From Arthrobacter gengyunqii (GTDB lineage: Bacteria > Actinomycetota > Actinomycetes > Actinomycetales > Micrococcaceae), in contig NZ_CP095461.1 in assembly GCF_023022985.1 (NCBI RefSeq), positions 930,001 through 994,000 on the forward strand: a DNA stretch of 64,000 nt, read 5' to 3'. The notes under the pieces are model-generated. The model was not told the origin of the DNA. It made no database searches and was given only the letters and a program-made list of their open reading frames with translations. The first letter of the stretch is position 1. The number at the start of each line of letters is the position of its first letter. The position numbers and the translations under genes were made by a program. Positions 8,364-17,767 of this stretch are shown piece after piece.

Positions 8364-8389
8364 GCCGCACCCGGGCATCCGGGTGCGGC
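8364..8389 (-). terminator. purU terminator hairpin
   Basis: 11-bp perfect GC-rich stem (8364-8374 with 8379-8389), loop GCAT, no T-run, 21 bases after the purU stop. It occupies what would be the -35 region of the next gene. Confidence 0.7.
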
Positions 8390-8409
8390 AACGGCGCAGG
8401 GGAAGGACG

Positions 8410-9270
8410 CTAGTTAAAGACGATGGTGCGCTTTCCATCCAGCAGCACCCGGTGCTCGGCGTGCCACTGCACGGCCTTGGACAGGGTGCGTCCTTCGACG
8501 TCGCTGCCCAGCGCGGCCAACTGTGAAGCGGAACGGGAGTGATCCACGCGGATGACTTCCTGTTCGATGATGGGACCCTCGTCGAGGTCGGAGGTGACGT
8601 AGTGGGCCGTCGCGCCGATGAGCTTCACGCCCCGGGCATGGGCCTGGTGGTACGGGCGGGCGCCCTTGAAGGAAGGCAGGAAGGAATGGTGGATGTTGAT
8701 GGCGCGCCCGGACAGGTCTTGGCACAGCTCGTTGCTGAGGATCTGCATGTAGCGGGCCAGCACCACCAGTTCAATGTTCAGATCCTGCATCAGGACCCGC
8801 AGTTGGTTCTCCGCGTCCTCCTTGCTGTCCGGCGCCACCGGAATGTGGTGGAACGGGATGCCGTAGAACGCCGCCAGCTCCGCCAGGTCCTTGTGGTTGG
8901 AGACAATGGCGGGGACGTCGATGTGCAGCGTGCCGGCGCGCTGCCGAAAGAGCAGATCGTTCAGGCAGTGGCCCGACTTGGACACCATGATGAGCGTGCG
9001 CACCGGGGCACCGGCAGGATGCAGTTCCCAGTCCATTCCGAAGGCGGCGGCCACCGGGACGAGTGCTTCCCGCACCTGGGCGTGGGTGCCGGGAGCCGTG
9101 AAATCCACGCGCATGAAGAACGACCCTGTTTCCGGGCTGCCGTACTGCTGGGATTCCGTGATGTTTCCCCCGGCAGCCACCAGGCCGCCGGAGACGGCAT
9201 GGACGATGCCCGGCTGGTCGGGGCAGGACAGGGTGAGCGTAAACGCGGGGGCGGCGGAAGAATCAGTCAC
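8410..9270 (-). CDS. purU: Formyltetrahydrofolate deformylase
   Basis: 286 residues. Hydrolyses 10-formyl-THF to formate and THF, supplying formate and balancing the one-carbon pool. N-terminal ACT domain (LTLSCPDQPGIVHAVSG) and a C-terminal formyltransferase fold with the catalytic Asn-His-Asp set in INIHHSFLPSF and TSDLDEGPI. Start is GTG 9270, seven bases after a TAACCT -10 box, with no Shine-Dalgarno. Divergent from the acetyltransferase gene at 9317. Confidence 0.95.
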   Translation of the reverse strand: MTDSSAAPAFTLTLSCPDQPGIVHAVSGGLVAAGGNITESQQYGSPETGSFFMRVDFTAPGTHAQVREALVPVAAAFGMDWELHPAGAPVRTLIMVSKSGHCLNDLLFRQRAGTLHIDVPAIVSNHKDLAELAAFYGIPFHHIPVAPDSKEDAENQLRVLMQDLNIELVVLARYMQILSNELCQDLSGRAINIHHSFLPSFKGARPYHQAHARGVKLIGATAHYVTSDLDEGPIIEQEVIRVDHSRSASQLAALGSDVEGRTLSKAVQWHAEHRVLLDGKRTIVFN

Positions 9271-9277
9271 GGATACA

Positions 9278-9283
9278 AGGTTA
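9278..9283 (-). promoter_or_regulatory. -10 box of the purU leaderless promoter
   Basis: TAACCT on the minus strand, seven bases before GTG 9270. Confidence 0.5.
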
Positions 9284-9304
9284 CCTGTCCGGGAACAGCT
9301 CGCT

Positions 9305-9310
9305 TAGGCT
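9305..9310 (+). promoter_or_regulatory. -10 box of a leaderless promoter
   Basis: TAGGCT six bases before ATG 9317. The AAGGAA in between looks like a weak ribosome site but touches the start codon. Confidence 0.55.
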
Positions 9311-9316
9311 AAGGAA

Positions 9317-9859
9317 ATGGATGTAACCTTCATGCCGCTCTCCGATAGGGACGCTGAGGAGCTGGTCAAGTTCCTGACCACCAACAGCTTTCCCTATCAC
9401 CTCATTACGGCACCCTCCGAGGAGCTGGTCCGGCAGCTGATTCTGGACGGCCGGTTCGATGCCGACGGCGTCCGCACGTATTGGGTGTTTGGAGACAACC
9501 AGCGGCTCGGGCTGGTCATCCTTGAGCGTCTTGAAAGCAAGTGCCCCACCTTCGACCTTCGCCTGGTGGAGGAAGCTCGGGGTCAGGGCAGCGGCGTCCC
9601 GGTGCTTCAGGCCCTGACCGGTCTGGTCTTCAGCGACAGGCCCGGCGCGCACCGCTTTGCCGGGCGGACGAGGGAGGACAACATTGCCATGCGCAAGACT
9701 TTTCTCCGGTCCGGGTTCCTCAAGGAAGCCCATTACCGGGAGGACTGGCCGCTGGAGGACGGGCGGTGGATTGCCTCCGTCACCTATGCGGTGCTGCGCC
9801 GTGACTGGGAGCTGGGCACCGTGACGGAGTTCGTCTGGGAGGACGTCGACCAGCCCTGA
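9317..9859 (+). CDS. GNAT family N-acetyltransferase
   Basis: 180 residues with the GNAT layout: an N-terminal helix, central strands YWVFGDNQRLGLVIL and FDLRLVEEARGQGSG (acetyl-CoA pyrophosphate loop, R-G-Q-G-S/G), and the late REDNIAMRKTFLRSGF motif typical of RimJ-like members. Acceptor substrate unknown. Its 3' end overlaps the convergent flavoprotein gene by 76 bases. Confidence 0.88.
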   Translation: MDVTFMPLSDRDAEELVKFLTTNSFPYHLITAPSEELVRQLILDGRFDADGVRTYWVFGDNQRLGLVILERLESKCPTFDLRLVEEARGQGSGVPVLQALTGLVFSDRPGAHRFAGRTREDNIAMRKTFLRSGFLKEAHYREDWPLEDGRWIASVTYAVLRRDWELGTVTEFVWEDVDQP

Positions 9860-10908
9860 AGGGCGGCCAGCGCCGCTGCCCGCCCGGCTCGGGTGGCACC
9901 CAGCGTGGAGGCGGATTCCCCGTAACCCACCAGGAACAGCGTTGGGAGCTTCACCACCCGGGGACCGTCCATGCGGATGCCGCCGCCCGGTTCCCGCAGA
10001 TGCAGAGGCGCCAGATGGCTAAGGGACGCCCGAAATCCGGTGGCCCAAAGGATCACATCGGCAGCCGCGGTGCTGCCGTCCTCAAACTCCGCGCCCTCCG
10101 GCGTCAGCCGTTCCAGCGGCCCGCGCGAGATGAGGACGCCGTCGTCGATCCCTTTCTGGTACTGGGGTGTTAGCGGCAACCCGGTGGAGGCCACCACACT
10201 GAGCGGCGGAAGCCCGGCCCGGGTGCGGCCACTGACAAGGCGTTCGACGCCGCGTCCCCACTCGGCGTCGAAAGGGGTGCACGTGAATTCGGGCGGCCGC
10301 CGCGTGGACCACACGGTTTGTGCCCCGGCGTCGTGCAGCTGGAGCAGGAACTGCACCGCGGAGGTGCCGCCGCCCACCACCAGGACGCGGCGGCCGGCAA
10401 AGTCCGCTGCGCTGCGAAAGTCGCGGGTGTGCAGCTGGGAGCCCAGGAAGTCCCGCTGCCCCGGGTAGGCGGGCCAATAGGGTTTGTCCCAGGTTCCGGT
10501 GGCATTGATGACGAACCGCGCCCTCCACGCGCCGCTGTTCGTGGCGATCCGCAGCCGGTTCCCGGCGGTTCGGGAAACTTGACGCACCTGCACCGGGCGT
10601 TGGACGCGGAGCCCGAATTCGGCTTCAAAGGCGCCGTAGTAACGGCTAACTACGGACGACGCCGGCTCCCGGGGATCGGGGGTGCCCAGCGGAAAGCGCG
10701 GCAGGTCATGGATGCCGTGGGCGGACCCGAGCGTCAGCGAGTCCCAGCGGTGCCGCCATGCGCCGCCGGGCCCTTCATTGGCGTCCAGCACCACGAAACC
10801 GGACTCCGGGACCAGACCCCGGCGCGCCAGGTAATACGCTGCGCTCAGTCCTGCCTGCCCGGCACCGATCACTGCCACGTCGACGTCCCGGTCCTGCGTC
10901 ATCACCAT
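9784..10908 (-). CDS. FMO-like FAD/NAD(P)-dependent oxidoreductase
   Basis: 374 residues. FAD-binding GAGQAGLSAAYYLARRG near residue 17, an internal NADP-binding GGGTSAVQFLLQL near 178, and the late ATGFRASLSHLAPL motif near 290, as in small flavin monooxygenase/CzcO-like proteins. The substrate is not predictable. The first of two close ATGs at 10908 is used, with GAGAGGCG directly upstream. The last ~20 residues lie inside the convergent acetyltransferase gene and are Ser/Thr-rich, so they look like a read-on tail. Confidence 0.88.
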   Translation of the reverse strand: MVMTQDRDVDVAVIGAGQAGLSAAYYLARRGLVPESGFVVLDANEGPGGAWRHRWDSLTLGSAHGIHDLPRFPLGTPDPREPASSVVSRYYGAFEAEFGLRVQRPVQVRQVSRTAGNRLRIATNSGAWRARFVINATGTWDKPYWPAYPGQRDFLGSQLHTRDFRSAADFAGRRVLVVGGGTSAVQFLLQLHDAGAQTVWSTRRPPEFTCTPFDAEWGRGVERLVSGRTRAGLPPLSVVASTGLPLTPQYQKGIDDGVLISRGPLERLTPEGAEFEDGSTAAADVILWATGFRASLSHLAPLHLREPGGGIRMDGPRVVKLPTLFLVGYGESASTLGATRAGRAAALAALQGWSTSSQTNSVTVPSSQSRRSTA

Positions 10909-11065
10909 CGCCTCTCGAACGGGAAAGCCCTGTATCTAAGTACCCCAACCGGCTCCTTCCCGTTCCTATTCCGGCGCCCCGTGCAGCCTCAGTCCCTACC
11001 CGGCACAGCTCCCGTAAGAACACATTCTTCAAGGACATATTCGGCCGCCGCAAAGCAGGGTCAGC
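10909..11065. other. Intergenic region upstream of glyA riboswitch
   Basis: No gene seen. It holds an inverted repeat, GAACGGGAA at 10917-10925 and TTCCCGTTC at 10957-10965, next to the start of the FMO-like gene, which could be an operator for it. The rest shows no clear signal. Confidence 0.4.
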
Positions 11066-11071
11066 TACGAT
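11066..11071 (+). promoter_or_regulatory. -10 box for glyA-folD transcript
   Basis: TACGAT, with the expected transcription start about 11078, exactly where the riboswitch aptamer begins. The -35 is poor. Confidence 0.45.
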
Positions 11072-11077
11072 GGTTAC

Positions 11078-11153
11078 GTCGCAACTGGCGTTAGGTGGGT
11101 CACCACCAGGGAGCGGCACAGCAGAACAGACCACGGATCGCACGCCTGGGCCG
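11078..11153 (+). promoter_or_regulatory. ZTP riboswitch (pfl motif)
   Basis: The stretch has the conserved blocks of the ZTP/ZMP riboswitch in order: ACTGGCG, the short hairpin GGTGG-GTCA-CCACC, the block CAGGGAGC, a variable linker, and CGCCTGGGC at 11144-11152. ZTP riboswitches sense the purine intermediate ZMP/ZTP, which accumulates when 10-formyl-THF is short, and usually switch on folate one-carbon genes. Here it lies about 110 bases upstream of glyA and folD, two classic targets. I see no clear terminator in the expression platform. Confidence 0.85.
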
Positions 11154-11264
11154 AAGGTCACGCTTACCCTCTGTTCGTCATGCCCGGACTGCTGTCAGTG
11201 GACAGAACCCGGAGATGCCGCCAGATCAGCCTGACCCAACAGAACCCGTCCCCAGGAGATCCTT

Positions 11265-12548
11265 GTGAGACTATCCACCCAGCCCGTCACGGACGCAAAG
11301 CTGTCCGACGTGGACCCGGAAATCGCCGCTGTCCTGAACGATGAACTGGCACGCCAGCGCGGCACGCTGGAAATGATCGCGTCAGAGAACTTCGCGCCGC
11401 GGTCCGTCCTCGAAGCCCAGGGTTCCGTCCTGACCAACAAGTACGCTGAGGGATATCCCGGGCGCCGGTATTACGGCGGCTGTGAGCACGTGGATGTGGC
11501 GGAAAACCTTGCCATTGACCGGGCAAAGGCCCTGTTCGGAGCAGAATTCGCCAACGTCCAGCCGCATTCCGGGGCGCAGGCCAACGCGGCCGCCCTCTCC
11601 GCGCTGCTTCAGCCCGGAGACAAACTCATGGGCCTGAACCTGGCCCACGGCGGACACCTTACCCACGGCATGAAGCTGAACTTCTCCGGCAAGCTCTACG
11701 AAGTGGCAGCCTACGGCGTGGATGAGCAGACGTACCGGGTGGATATGGACAAGGTCCGGGAGCAGGCTCTCGCCGAGCGGCCGCAGGTCCTCGTCGCCGG
11801 CTGGTCCGCTTACCCCCGCCAACTGGACTTTGACGCCTTCCGCTCCATCGCCGATGAGGCGGGAGCCTACCTCTGGACAGACATGGCACACTTCGCCGGG
11901 TTGGTGGCTGCCGGGCTGCATCCCAACCCGGTGCCCGCGTCCGACGTCGTCACCTCCACCGTGCACAAGACCCTCGCCGGCCCGCGGTCGGGAATGATCC
12001 TGGCCAAGGAGCAGTACGGCAAGAAGCTGAACTCCAGTGTTTTCCCGGGCCAGCAGGGCGGGCCGCTGATGCATGTCATCGCCGCCAAGGCCGTGGCGTA
12101 CAAGATCGCCGGCTCGGAGGAATTCCGCGAACGTCAGGAACGCGTGCTGGAAGGTGCGCGGATCATCGCGGACCGGCTGAACGCGCCCGACGTCGCGGAG
12201 CACGGCGTCTCGGTCCTCACCGGCGGCACCGACGTCCACCTGATCCTGGTGGACCTGCGCCACTCGGCCCTGGACGGCAAGCAGGCCGAGGACCTGCTGC
12301 ACTCAGTGGGCATCACGGTGAACCGCAACTCCGTGCCGTTTGATCCCCGCCCGCCAATGGTCACCTCCGGCCTGCGGATCGGCACACCGGCACTGGCCAC
12401 CCGCGGCTTCGGCGCCAAGGAGTTTACTGAGGTGGGCGAAATCATCGCCGCGGCGTTGAAGCCGGCACCCGACGTCGACGCGCTGCGGGCGCGGGTTGCC
12501 GCGCTCGCCGACAATTTCCCGCTGTATCCCGGACAGGAAGACTGGTAA
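11265..12548 (+). CDS. glyA: Serine hydroxymethyltransferase
   Basis: 427 residues, PLP enzyme converting serine and THF to glycine and 5,10-methylene-[22 protein letters not shown] near the N-terminus, [16 protein letters not shown] near residue 60, and the PLP lysine in [17 protein letters not shown] near residue 235. GTG 11265 is used, with AGGAG a few bases upstream. First gene of the ZTP-controlled glyA-folD operon; folD follows after a short gap. Confidence 0.96.
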   Translation: MRLSTQPVTDAKLSDVDPEIAAVLNDELARQRGTLEMIASENFAPRSVLEAQGSVLTNKYAEGYPGRRYYGGCEHVDVAENLAIDRAKALFGAEFANVQPHSGAQANAAALSALLQPGDKLMGLNLAHGGHLTHGMKLNFSGKLYEVAAYGVDEQTYRVDMDKVREQALAERPQVLVAGWSAYPRQLDFDAFRSIADEAGAYLWTDMAHFAGLVAAGLHPNPVPASDVVTSTVHKTLAGPRSGMILAKEQYGKKLNSSVFPGQQGGPLMHVIAAKAVAYKIAGSEEFRERQERVLEGARIIADRLNAPDVAEHGVSVLTGGTDVHLILVDLRHSALDGKQAEDLLHSVGITVNRNSVPFDPRPPMVTSGLRIGTPALATRGFGAKEFTEVGEIIAAALKPAPDVDALRARVAALADNFPLYPGQEDW

Positions 12549-12571
12549 CGAACATGGAGAAGGGAAGCAAC

Positions 12572-13552
12572 ATGGAAGGTTCCGTCACGGAAACCCCCGA
12601 GAACGACAGCGTCAACCTGGGCTGGGAGAAAAAGGAGAAAACTCCCTTTGGCACTCCGGTGGCCGCACGGATCCTCGACGGGCGCAAAGCCGCCCGTGAC
12701 ATCAAGGAGGAGCTGGCCGAACGTGTGCAGGTGCTCAAGGAGGAACACGGCATCACCCCGGGGCTTGGAACTGTGCTGGTGGGCGACGACCCGGCCAGCC
12801 ACTCCTATGTGGGCGGCAAGCACAAGGACTGCGAACAGGTGGGCATCAACTCCATCCGCCGCGACCTGCCCGGCGACATCAGTCAGGAGGACCTTGAAAA
12901 GGTCATCGACGAGCTGAACGAGGACCCGGCCACCACCGGCTACATTGTGCAGCTGCCGCTGCCGGCGCACATCGACACCAACGCCATCCTGGAACGGATC
13001 GCGCCCGAAAAGGACGCCGATGGACTGCATCCGGTGAACCTGGGCCGGCTGGTCCTGAACGTCAGCGAACCGATGACGTCACCGCTGCCCTGCACCCCGC
13101 ACGGAATTGTGCAGCTGTTGGTGCGCAACGGGATTTCCCTGACCGGCAAGAAGGTCCTCGTCGTGGGCCGCGGCGTCACCGTGGGCCGCCCGCTGGGGCT
13201 GCTGCTCACCCGCCGCCCGATCAACGCCACGGTAACCCTGGCGCACACCGGAACCCTGGACCTGTTCGAGCACCTGCGCGAGGCCGATGTGGTGGTGGCC
13301 GCCGCCGGGTTCCCGGAAATGATCAAGGCCGAGGACTTGAAGCCCGGTGCCATTGTGCTGGACGTGGGAGTCACCCGGGTCACCGATCCGGACACCGGCA
13401 AGACCACCCTCACCGGCGATGTGGAGAAGGCGGCGGCCGATGTCGCGTCCTGGATTTCCCCGAACCCCGGGGGAGTGGGACCGATGACCCGGGCCATGCT
13501 GCTGTCCAACGTAGTGGAGGCAGCGGAGCGCGCAGCCGGCATTCTCGCCTAA
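12572..13552 (+). CDS. folD: Methylene-THF dehydrogenase/cyclohydrolase
   Basis: 326 residues. Interconverts 5,10-methylene-, methenyl- and 10-formyl-THF with NADP. Has the [14 protein letters not shown] catalytic Tyr-Lys motif, [10 protein letters not shown], the [13 protein letters not shown] loop, and the Rossmann stretch [15 protein letters not shown]. About 30 extra charged residues precede the usual start of the fold ([10 protein letters not shown]). I prefer ATG 12572, which follows GAAGGGAAG, over ATG 12554. Works on the methylene-THF made by GlyA. Confidence 0.95.
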   Translation: MEGSVTETPENDSVNLGWEKKEKTPFGTPVAARILDGRKAARDIKEELAERVQVLKEEHGITPGLGTVLVGDDPASHSYVGGKHKDCEQVGINSIRRDLPGDISQEDLEKVIDELNEDPATTGYIVQLPLPAHIDTNAILERIAPEKDADGLHPVNLGRLVLNVSEPMTSPLPCTPHGIVQLLVRNGISLTGKKVLVVGRGVTVGRPLGLLLTRRPINATVTLAHTGTLDLFEHLREADVVVAAAGFPEMIKAEDLKPGAIVLDVGVTRVTDPDTGKTTLTGDVEKAAADVASWISPNPGGVGPMTRAMLLSNVVEAAERAAGILA

Positions 13553-13579
13553 CTGTTCCTCGGGTCGGGGCTGGTGCAC

Positions 13580-13585
13580 TAGGCT
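13580..13585 (+). promoter_or_regulatory. -10 box of a leaderless promoter
   Basis: TAGGCT six bases before GTG 13592; no ribosome-binding site. It suggests the ABC exporter has its own promoter although it follows folD by only 39 bases. Confidence 0.55.
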
Positions 13586-13591
13586 GTTCCA

Positions 13592-14557
13592 GTGCCGCAG
13601 ATCACATCAGCCCCGACTGTCCCCAAGACCGCCTCTTCCACCGTCATTTCGGCCCGGAACCTCCGCAAGACCTACGGCGATTTTAATGCCGTGGACGGCA
13701 TCAGCTTTGACGTCCCTGCGGGGGAGTCCTTTGGGCTTCTCGGCCCCAACGGTGCCGGCAAGTCCACCACCATGAAAATGATCGGCGGCGTGTCATCGCG
13801 CACCTCCGGGGACCTCACCGTAATGGGGTTGGACCCGGACCGGTTCGGGCCCGAGGTGCGCGCCCACCTGGGGGTGGTGCCGCAGCAGGACAACCTCGAT
13901 GAAGACCTTCGCGTGCGCGAGAACCTCCTGGCCTACGGCCGCTACTTCGGCCTGCCCAAGAGTTACCTGGGTCCCAAGGCTGACGAGTTGCTGGAATTCG
14001 CCCAGCTGACGGACAAGGCCAAGGACCGGATTGAATCCCTCTCCGGCGGCATGAAGCGGCGGCTGACCATCGCCCGGTCACTGATTAATGATCCCAAGAT
14101 CCTCCTGCTGGATGAGCCCACCACCGGGCTTGACCCGCAGGCGCGCCATATCCTCTGGGACAGGCTGTTCCGGCTCAAGGAAGCCGGGGTCACGCTGATC
14201 CTGACCACCCATTACATGGACGAGGCGGAACAGCTCTGCGACCGCCTGGTGGTGGTGGACAAGGGAAAAATCATGGCAGAAGGATCTCCTGCAGCCCTGA
14301 TCCGAGAGCACTCCACGAGGGAAGTTCTGGAACTGCGCTTTGGCTCCGATCGCAACACCACGGTGGCAGGCGAACTGCAGGGAATCGGCAGCCGGATCGA
14401 AACCCTTCCGGACCGCGTCCTCATTTACGCCGACGACGGCGAGGCCGCCCTGGAAGCGGTCAGCTCCCGCGGGCTGCATCCCATCACTTCGCTGGTGCGC
14501 CGCTCATCCCTGGAAGACGTGTTCCTCCGGCTGACCGGTAGGAGCCTCATTGACTGA
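13592..14557 (+). CDS. ABC exporter ATPase (NodI/DrrA type)
   Basis: 321 residues. Walker A GPNGAGKST near residue 52, signature LSGGMKRRL near 150, Walker B ILLLDEPTTGLDP near 170, and a C-terminal ~90-residue domain as in DrrA/NodI/YadH-partner ATPases. With the two following permeases it forms an ABC-2 type exporter for an unknown drug, lipid or polysaccharide. Start GTG 13592, fixed by the leaderless promoter. Confidence 0.93.
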   Translation: MPQITSAPTVPKTASSTVISARNLRKTYGDFNAVDGISFDVPAGESFGLLGPNGAGKSTTMKMIGGVSSRTSGDLTVMGLDPDRFGPEVRAHLGVVPQQDNLDEDLRVRENLLAYGRYFGLPKSYLGPKADELLEFAQLTDKAKDRIESLSGGMKRRLTIARSLINDPKILLLDEPTTGLDPQARHILWDRLFRLKEAGVTLILTTHYMDEAEQLCDRLVVVDKGKIMAEGSPAALIREHSTREVLELRFGSDRNTTVAGELQGIGSRIETLPDRVLIYADDGEAALEAVSSRGLHPITSLVRRSSLEDVFLRLTGRSLID

Positions 14558-15455
14558 GCACCAGCTATCAGGCGCCCCGGTGGGGGATGCAGAGGCAAAC
14601 CGGCATGCCGTGCTGGGGCTGCGCTCGCCGCTGACACCGGAGCAGACCGCATCCCGGACCCGCCGCTTCGGCGCCATCTACTACGCCGAGCACTGGATCC
14701 GGCGCATGCGCGGCTACGGGTGGACCGTGCTCATGACGGCGGTGGGCACCCCGCTGGTGTACCTCTTCGGTATGGGTGTGGGGCTGGCGTCGCTGGTGGA
14801 CACCGGCGACGCGGCGTTCGACGCCGGCGACGGGACCACGGTCTCCTACCTCGTTTTCGTGGCTCCGGCCCTGCTGGCCACCGCCGCCATCATGGTGGCG
14901 GCCGAAGAAAACACCTACATGGTGATGGGTGGCTTCAAATGGCACCGCACCTACTACGGTCCCAATGCCTCGCCGCTTTCCAGTAATCAGCTGGTGGACG
15001 GGCACCTGATCGGTTTCTCGGTCCGGATGCTGATCACCACCGCCCCGTACTTTCTCTTCCTGCTGCTCTTTGGTGCTGTCGAGCAGCCGGGGACGGCCTG
15101 GCTCATGATTTTCACCGCGGCTCTTGGCGGTGTGGCCTTCGGTATGCCGTTGATGGCCTACAGTGCGTCATTGGAGGAGGACAAGGGGCAGTTCGCCATG
15201 GTGCAGCGCTTCATCGTGATGCCGCTGTTCCTGTTTTCCGGCACGTTTTTTCCGCTGGAGTCCCTACCCGGAGCCATCCGCTGGATCGGTTGGATTTCCC
15301 CGCTGTGGCACTCCACAGAGCTCGGCCGGATCCTGAGCTACGGCTACGCCGAGGCTCCGGCACTCACAGTGGTCCATGTGGCGTATCTGCTGCTTCTCGG
15401 TTTTGTCGGCTGGGTCCTGGCACGCCGGAACTTCACCCGAAGGCTGGGAAAATGA
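14550..15455 (+). CDS. ABC-2 type permease 1
   Basis: 301 residues with about six transmembrane segments (for example 57-78, 95-118, 145-165, 180-200, 215-235 and 270-290). It contains the ABC-2 loop AALGGVAFGMPLMAYSAS and the LFSGTFFPLESLP motif typical of NodJ/DrrB permeases. Starts at TTG 14550 inside the end of the ATPase gene (8-base overlap), so it is translationally coupled. Confidence 0.88.
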   Translation: MTEHQLSGAPVGDAEANRHAVLGLRSPLTPEQTASRTRRFGAIYYAEHWIRRMRGYGWTVLMTAVGTPLVYLFGMGVGLASLVDTGDAAFDAGDGTTVSYLVFVAPALLATAAIMVAAEENTYMVMGGFKWHRTYYGPNASPLSSNQLVDGHLIGFSVRMLITTAPYFLFLLLFGAVEQPGTAWLMIFTAALGGVAFGMPLMAYSASLEEDKGQFAMVQRFIVMPLFLFSGTFFPLESLPGAIRWIGWISPLWHSTELGRILSYGYAEAPALTVVHVAYLLLLGFVGWVLARRNFTRRLGK

Positions 15456-16297
15456 GTATGGAACAGACGACGGCGCCGCGTCTGGCCCCCGCACAGCTGG
15501 ACCCTAAGGGGCGTTTCCTGGGGTCCCTCTATGCACGGAACATCCGCGCAGTCTTCGCCCGCGGGCTGAAGGCCACGTGGGGCAGCAACTATGCCGTCAT
15601 GATCAGCGGGTTCGTGGAACCGGTGCTGTACCTGGTGGCCATGGGCATTGGGCTGGGTTCCCTCATCGGCACCGTTGCCGGTCCGGGTGGCGAACAGATC
15701 GGCTACGCCAACTACATCGCCCCGGCACTGCTGGCCGTGTCCGCGATGAACGGTGCGGTCTATGACTCCACCATGAACGTGTTCTTCAAGTTGAATTACG
15801 CAAAGCTCTACGAAGGCATGCTCGCCACCTCGCTGGGCCCGCTCGACGTCGCCCTCGGCGAAATCCTGCTTGCCCTGCTGCGCGGTGCCATGTACGCCAC
15901 CGGCTTCACGGCCGTCATGGCAGCCATGGGGCTGGTGACCTCTCCCTGGGCACTGCTGATGATTCCGGCCGCCGTGGTGGTGGCCTTCGGGTTCGCCTCC
16001 TTCGGCATGGCAATCACCAGCTACATGAAGACCTTCCAGCAGCTGGAGTGGGTGAACTTTGTCATGCTGCCCATGTTCCTGTTCTCGGCGACCTTCTATC
16101 CGCTGAGCGTGTACCCCCAGGGACTCCAATGGGTCATTCAGGCGATGCCGCTGTGGCACGGCGTGGAAATGATGAGGCAGCTTAGCGTTGGCATGCTCAC
16201 TTGGGCAACCGCCGGGCACCTGCTGTACTTCGTGGTCATGATCGGGTTGGGCCTGGTGCTCACGACGGGTCGTCTTCGGTCCCTGTTCCTGAAGTAG
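15452..16297 (+). CDS. ABC-2 type permease 2
   Basis: 281 residues, NodJ-like, with [19 protein letters not shown] and about six membrane helices. It starts at ATG 15452 in an ATGA overlap with permease 1; a longer open frame upstream is just the shadow of permease 1. Two different permeases with one ATPase suggest a heterodimeric channel. Its last 38 bases overlap the convergent macro-domain gene. Confidence 0.88.
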   Translation: MSMEQTTAPRLAPAQLDPKGRFLGSLYARNIRAVFARGLKATWGSNYAVMISGFVEPVLYLVAMGIGLGSLIGTVAGPGGEQIGYANYIAPALLAVSAMNGAVYDSTMNVFFKLNYAKLYEGMLATSLGPLDVALGEILLALLRGAMYATGFTAVMAAMGLVTSPWALLMIPAAVVVAFGFASFGMAITSYMKTFQQLEWVNFVMLPMFLFSATFYPLSVYPQGLQWVIQAMPLWHGVEMMRQLSVGMLTWATAGHLLYFVVMIGLGLVLTTGRLRSLFLK

Positions 16298-16814
16298 CCG
16301 CCAGCACCTGCCACGCCCTGCGGAAGACAAGCTCGGTGGGTTCGCTGAAAAGAACGAACTCAACAGACCGGACGGCTCGGGCCGGATAGTCCCGAACCGT
16401 CCGCAGGGCCACCTCGGCCACGGTTGCCGGGTCCCAGCCGTACACGCCGGCGCTGACGGCGGGGAAGGCCACCGTCTCGGCGCCGAGTTCTTCGGCGACG
16501 TCCAGGGACCGGCGGAAGCAGGAGGCTAACAGTGCTGGATCGGTTTCTCCGGCCCGGGCATTCGGTCCAACGGTGTGGATGACCCACCGGGACGGCAGGT
16601 CAAAGGCCGGTGTGGCCACAGCGTCTCCGGTGGCAAGGCCCTGCCGATAGGCTCCGGCCCGCAATTCCCGGCACGCCCCCAGCAGGGCCGGGCCTGCCGC
16701 CCGGTGGATGGCTCCGTCCACACCGCCGCCGCCCAGCAGGGAAGAGTTTGCCGCGTTCACGATGGCATCCGCTGAGCTGGCAGTGATGTCTCCGGTGGAG
16801 ATGGTGATGTGCAT
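16260..16814 (-). CDS. Macro-domain protein (ADP-ribose hydrolase-like)
   Basis: 184 residues, YmdB/MacroD-like. [23 protein letters not shown], split by [15 protein letters not shown], is the ADP-ribose-binding core, and [13 protein letters not shown] is the second phosphate loop. Likely removes ADP-ribose from proteins or deacetylates O-acetyl-ADP-ribose. ATG 16814 starts the domain directly; the frame upstream to 16907 has unrelated residues. Convergent with the exporter operon. Confidence 0.92.
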   Translation of the reverse strand: MHITISTGDITASSADAIVNAANSSLLGGGGVDGAIHRAAGPALLGACRELRAGAYRQGLATGDAVATPAFDLPSRWVIHTVGPNARAGETDPALLASCFRRSLDVAEELGAETVAFPAVSAGVYGWDPATVAEVALRTVRDYPARAVRSVEFVLFSEPTELVFRRAWQVLAATSGTGTEDDPS

Positions 16815-17004
16815 GCGGCCAGTCTGGCACTGTGCCGCGCCCGTCCGCCAGTTTCCGGGCAACCTGTGCCCATCCGCTTCGGAACCTTCCGCATCCGGGG
16901 ACCCCACCGGATCATGGAACTACAAAGGGTGGAACGGGCTCAGGCGCTCGAATCGCCGCCAGCGTGAGTTCCCGGCCGTTCCGGGAACAACCGGAGGAGT
17001 TCCA

Positions 17005-17757
17005 ATGGCTGATCAGTTCGCAGGAAAGACCGCACTTGTGACAGGAGCGGGTTCGGGAATCGGAATGGCTGCGGCGGTGGCGCTCGCGGCGGAAGGCGCC
17101 AACGTCGTCGTCAATGATTTGGATCTGGAAGCGGTACAGGCTGTAGTGAACTCCATTCTGGCGGCCGGCGGCGCCGCTGTGCCCTCCGTGGGGGACGTCG
17201 GAACCGCCGAAGACGTGAAGGGCGCGGTGGACACCGCCGTGGGCGAGTTCGGCGGCCTGCATCTGGCCTTCAACAATGCCGGCATTGGCGGACCCTTGGG
17301 ACTGCTGACCGACATCGACCTGGAGGGCTACCGCCGGGTCATCGATGTGAACCTCAACTCGGTGTTCTACGGGATGTATTACCAGATCCCCGAAATGCTG
17401 AAGGCCGGGGGAGGCGCCATCGTGAACATGTCCTCCATCCTGGGGATGGTCGGTTCCGCCACTGCGGTTCCCTACGTCACGGCCAAGCACGGCGTGACGG
17501 GCATGACCCGGGCGGCAGCCCTGGGATACGCCAACCAGGGCATCCGCGTGAACTCCGTGCATCCGGGCTACATCGACACTCCGCTCCTGGAAAACCTGCC
17601 GGAAGAGGTCTATGCCTCGCTTGTGGGATTGCATCCGGCGGGTAGGCTCGGCACCGCCGAGGAGGTGGTGCAGGTGGTCCTTTTCCTGCTTTCCGACAAG
17701 GCGGCCTTCGTGACCGGCTCCCAGTACGCCGTGGACGGCGCGTACACCACCCAGTAG
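17005..17757 (+). CDS. Short-chain dehydrogenase/reductase
   Basis: 250 residues. Cofactor motif TGAGSGIG near residue 14, NNAG near 89, and catalytic Ser-Tyr-Lys in NMSSILG and PYVTAKHG near 140-160. DLDLEA after the second strand suggests NAD preference. Substrate unknown. ATG 17005 has GGAGGAG seven bases upstream; the upstream open frame is ignored. The VOC gene follows after ten bases. Confidence 0.93.
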   Translation: MADQFAGKTALVTGAGSGIGMAAAVALAAEGANVVVNDLDLEAVQAVVNSILAAGGAAVPSVGDVGTAEDVKGAVDTAVGEFGGLHLAFNNAGIGGPLGLLTDIDLEGYRRVIDVNLNSVFYGMYYQIPEMLKAGGGAIVNMSSILGMVGSATAVPYVTAKHGVTGMTRAAALGYANQGIRVNSVHPGYIDTPLLENLPEEVYASLVGLHPAGRLGTAEEVVQVVLFLLSDKAAFVTGSQYAVDGAYTTQ

Positions 17758-17767
17758 GAGGAACTCG

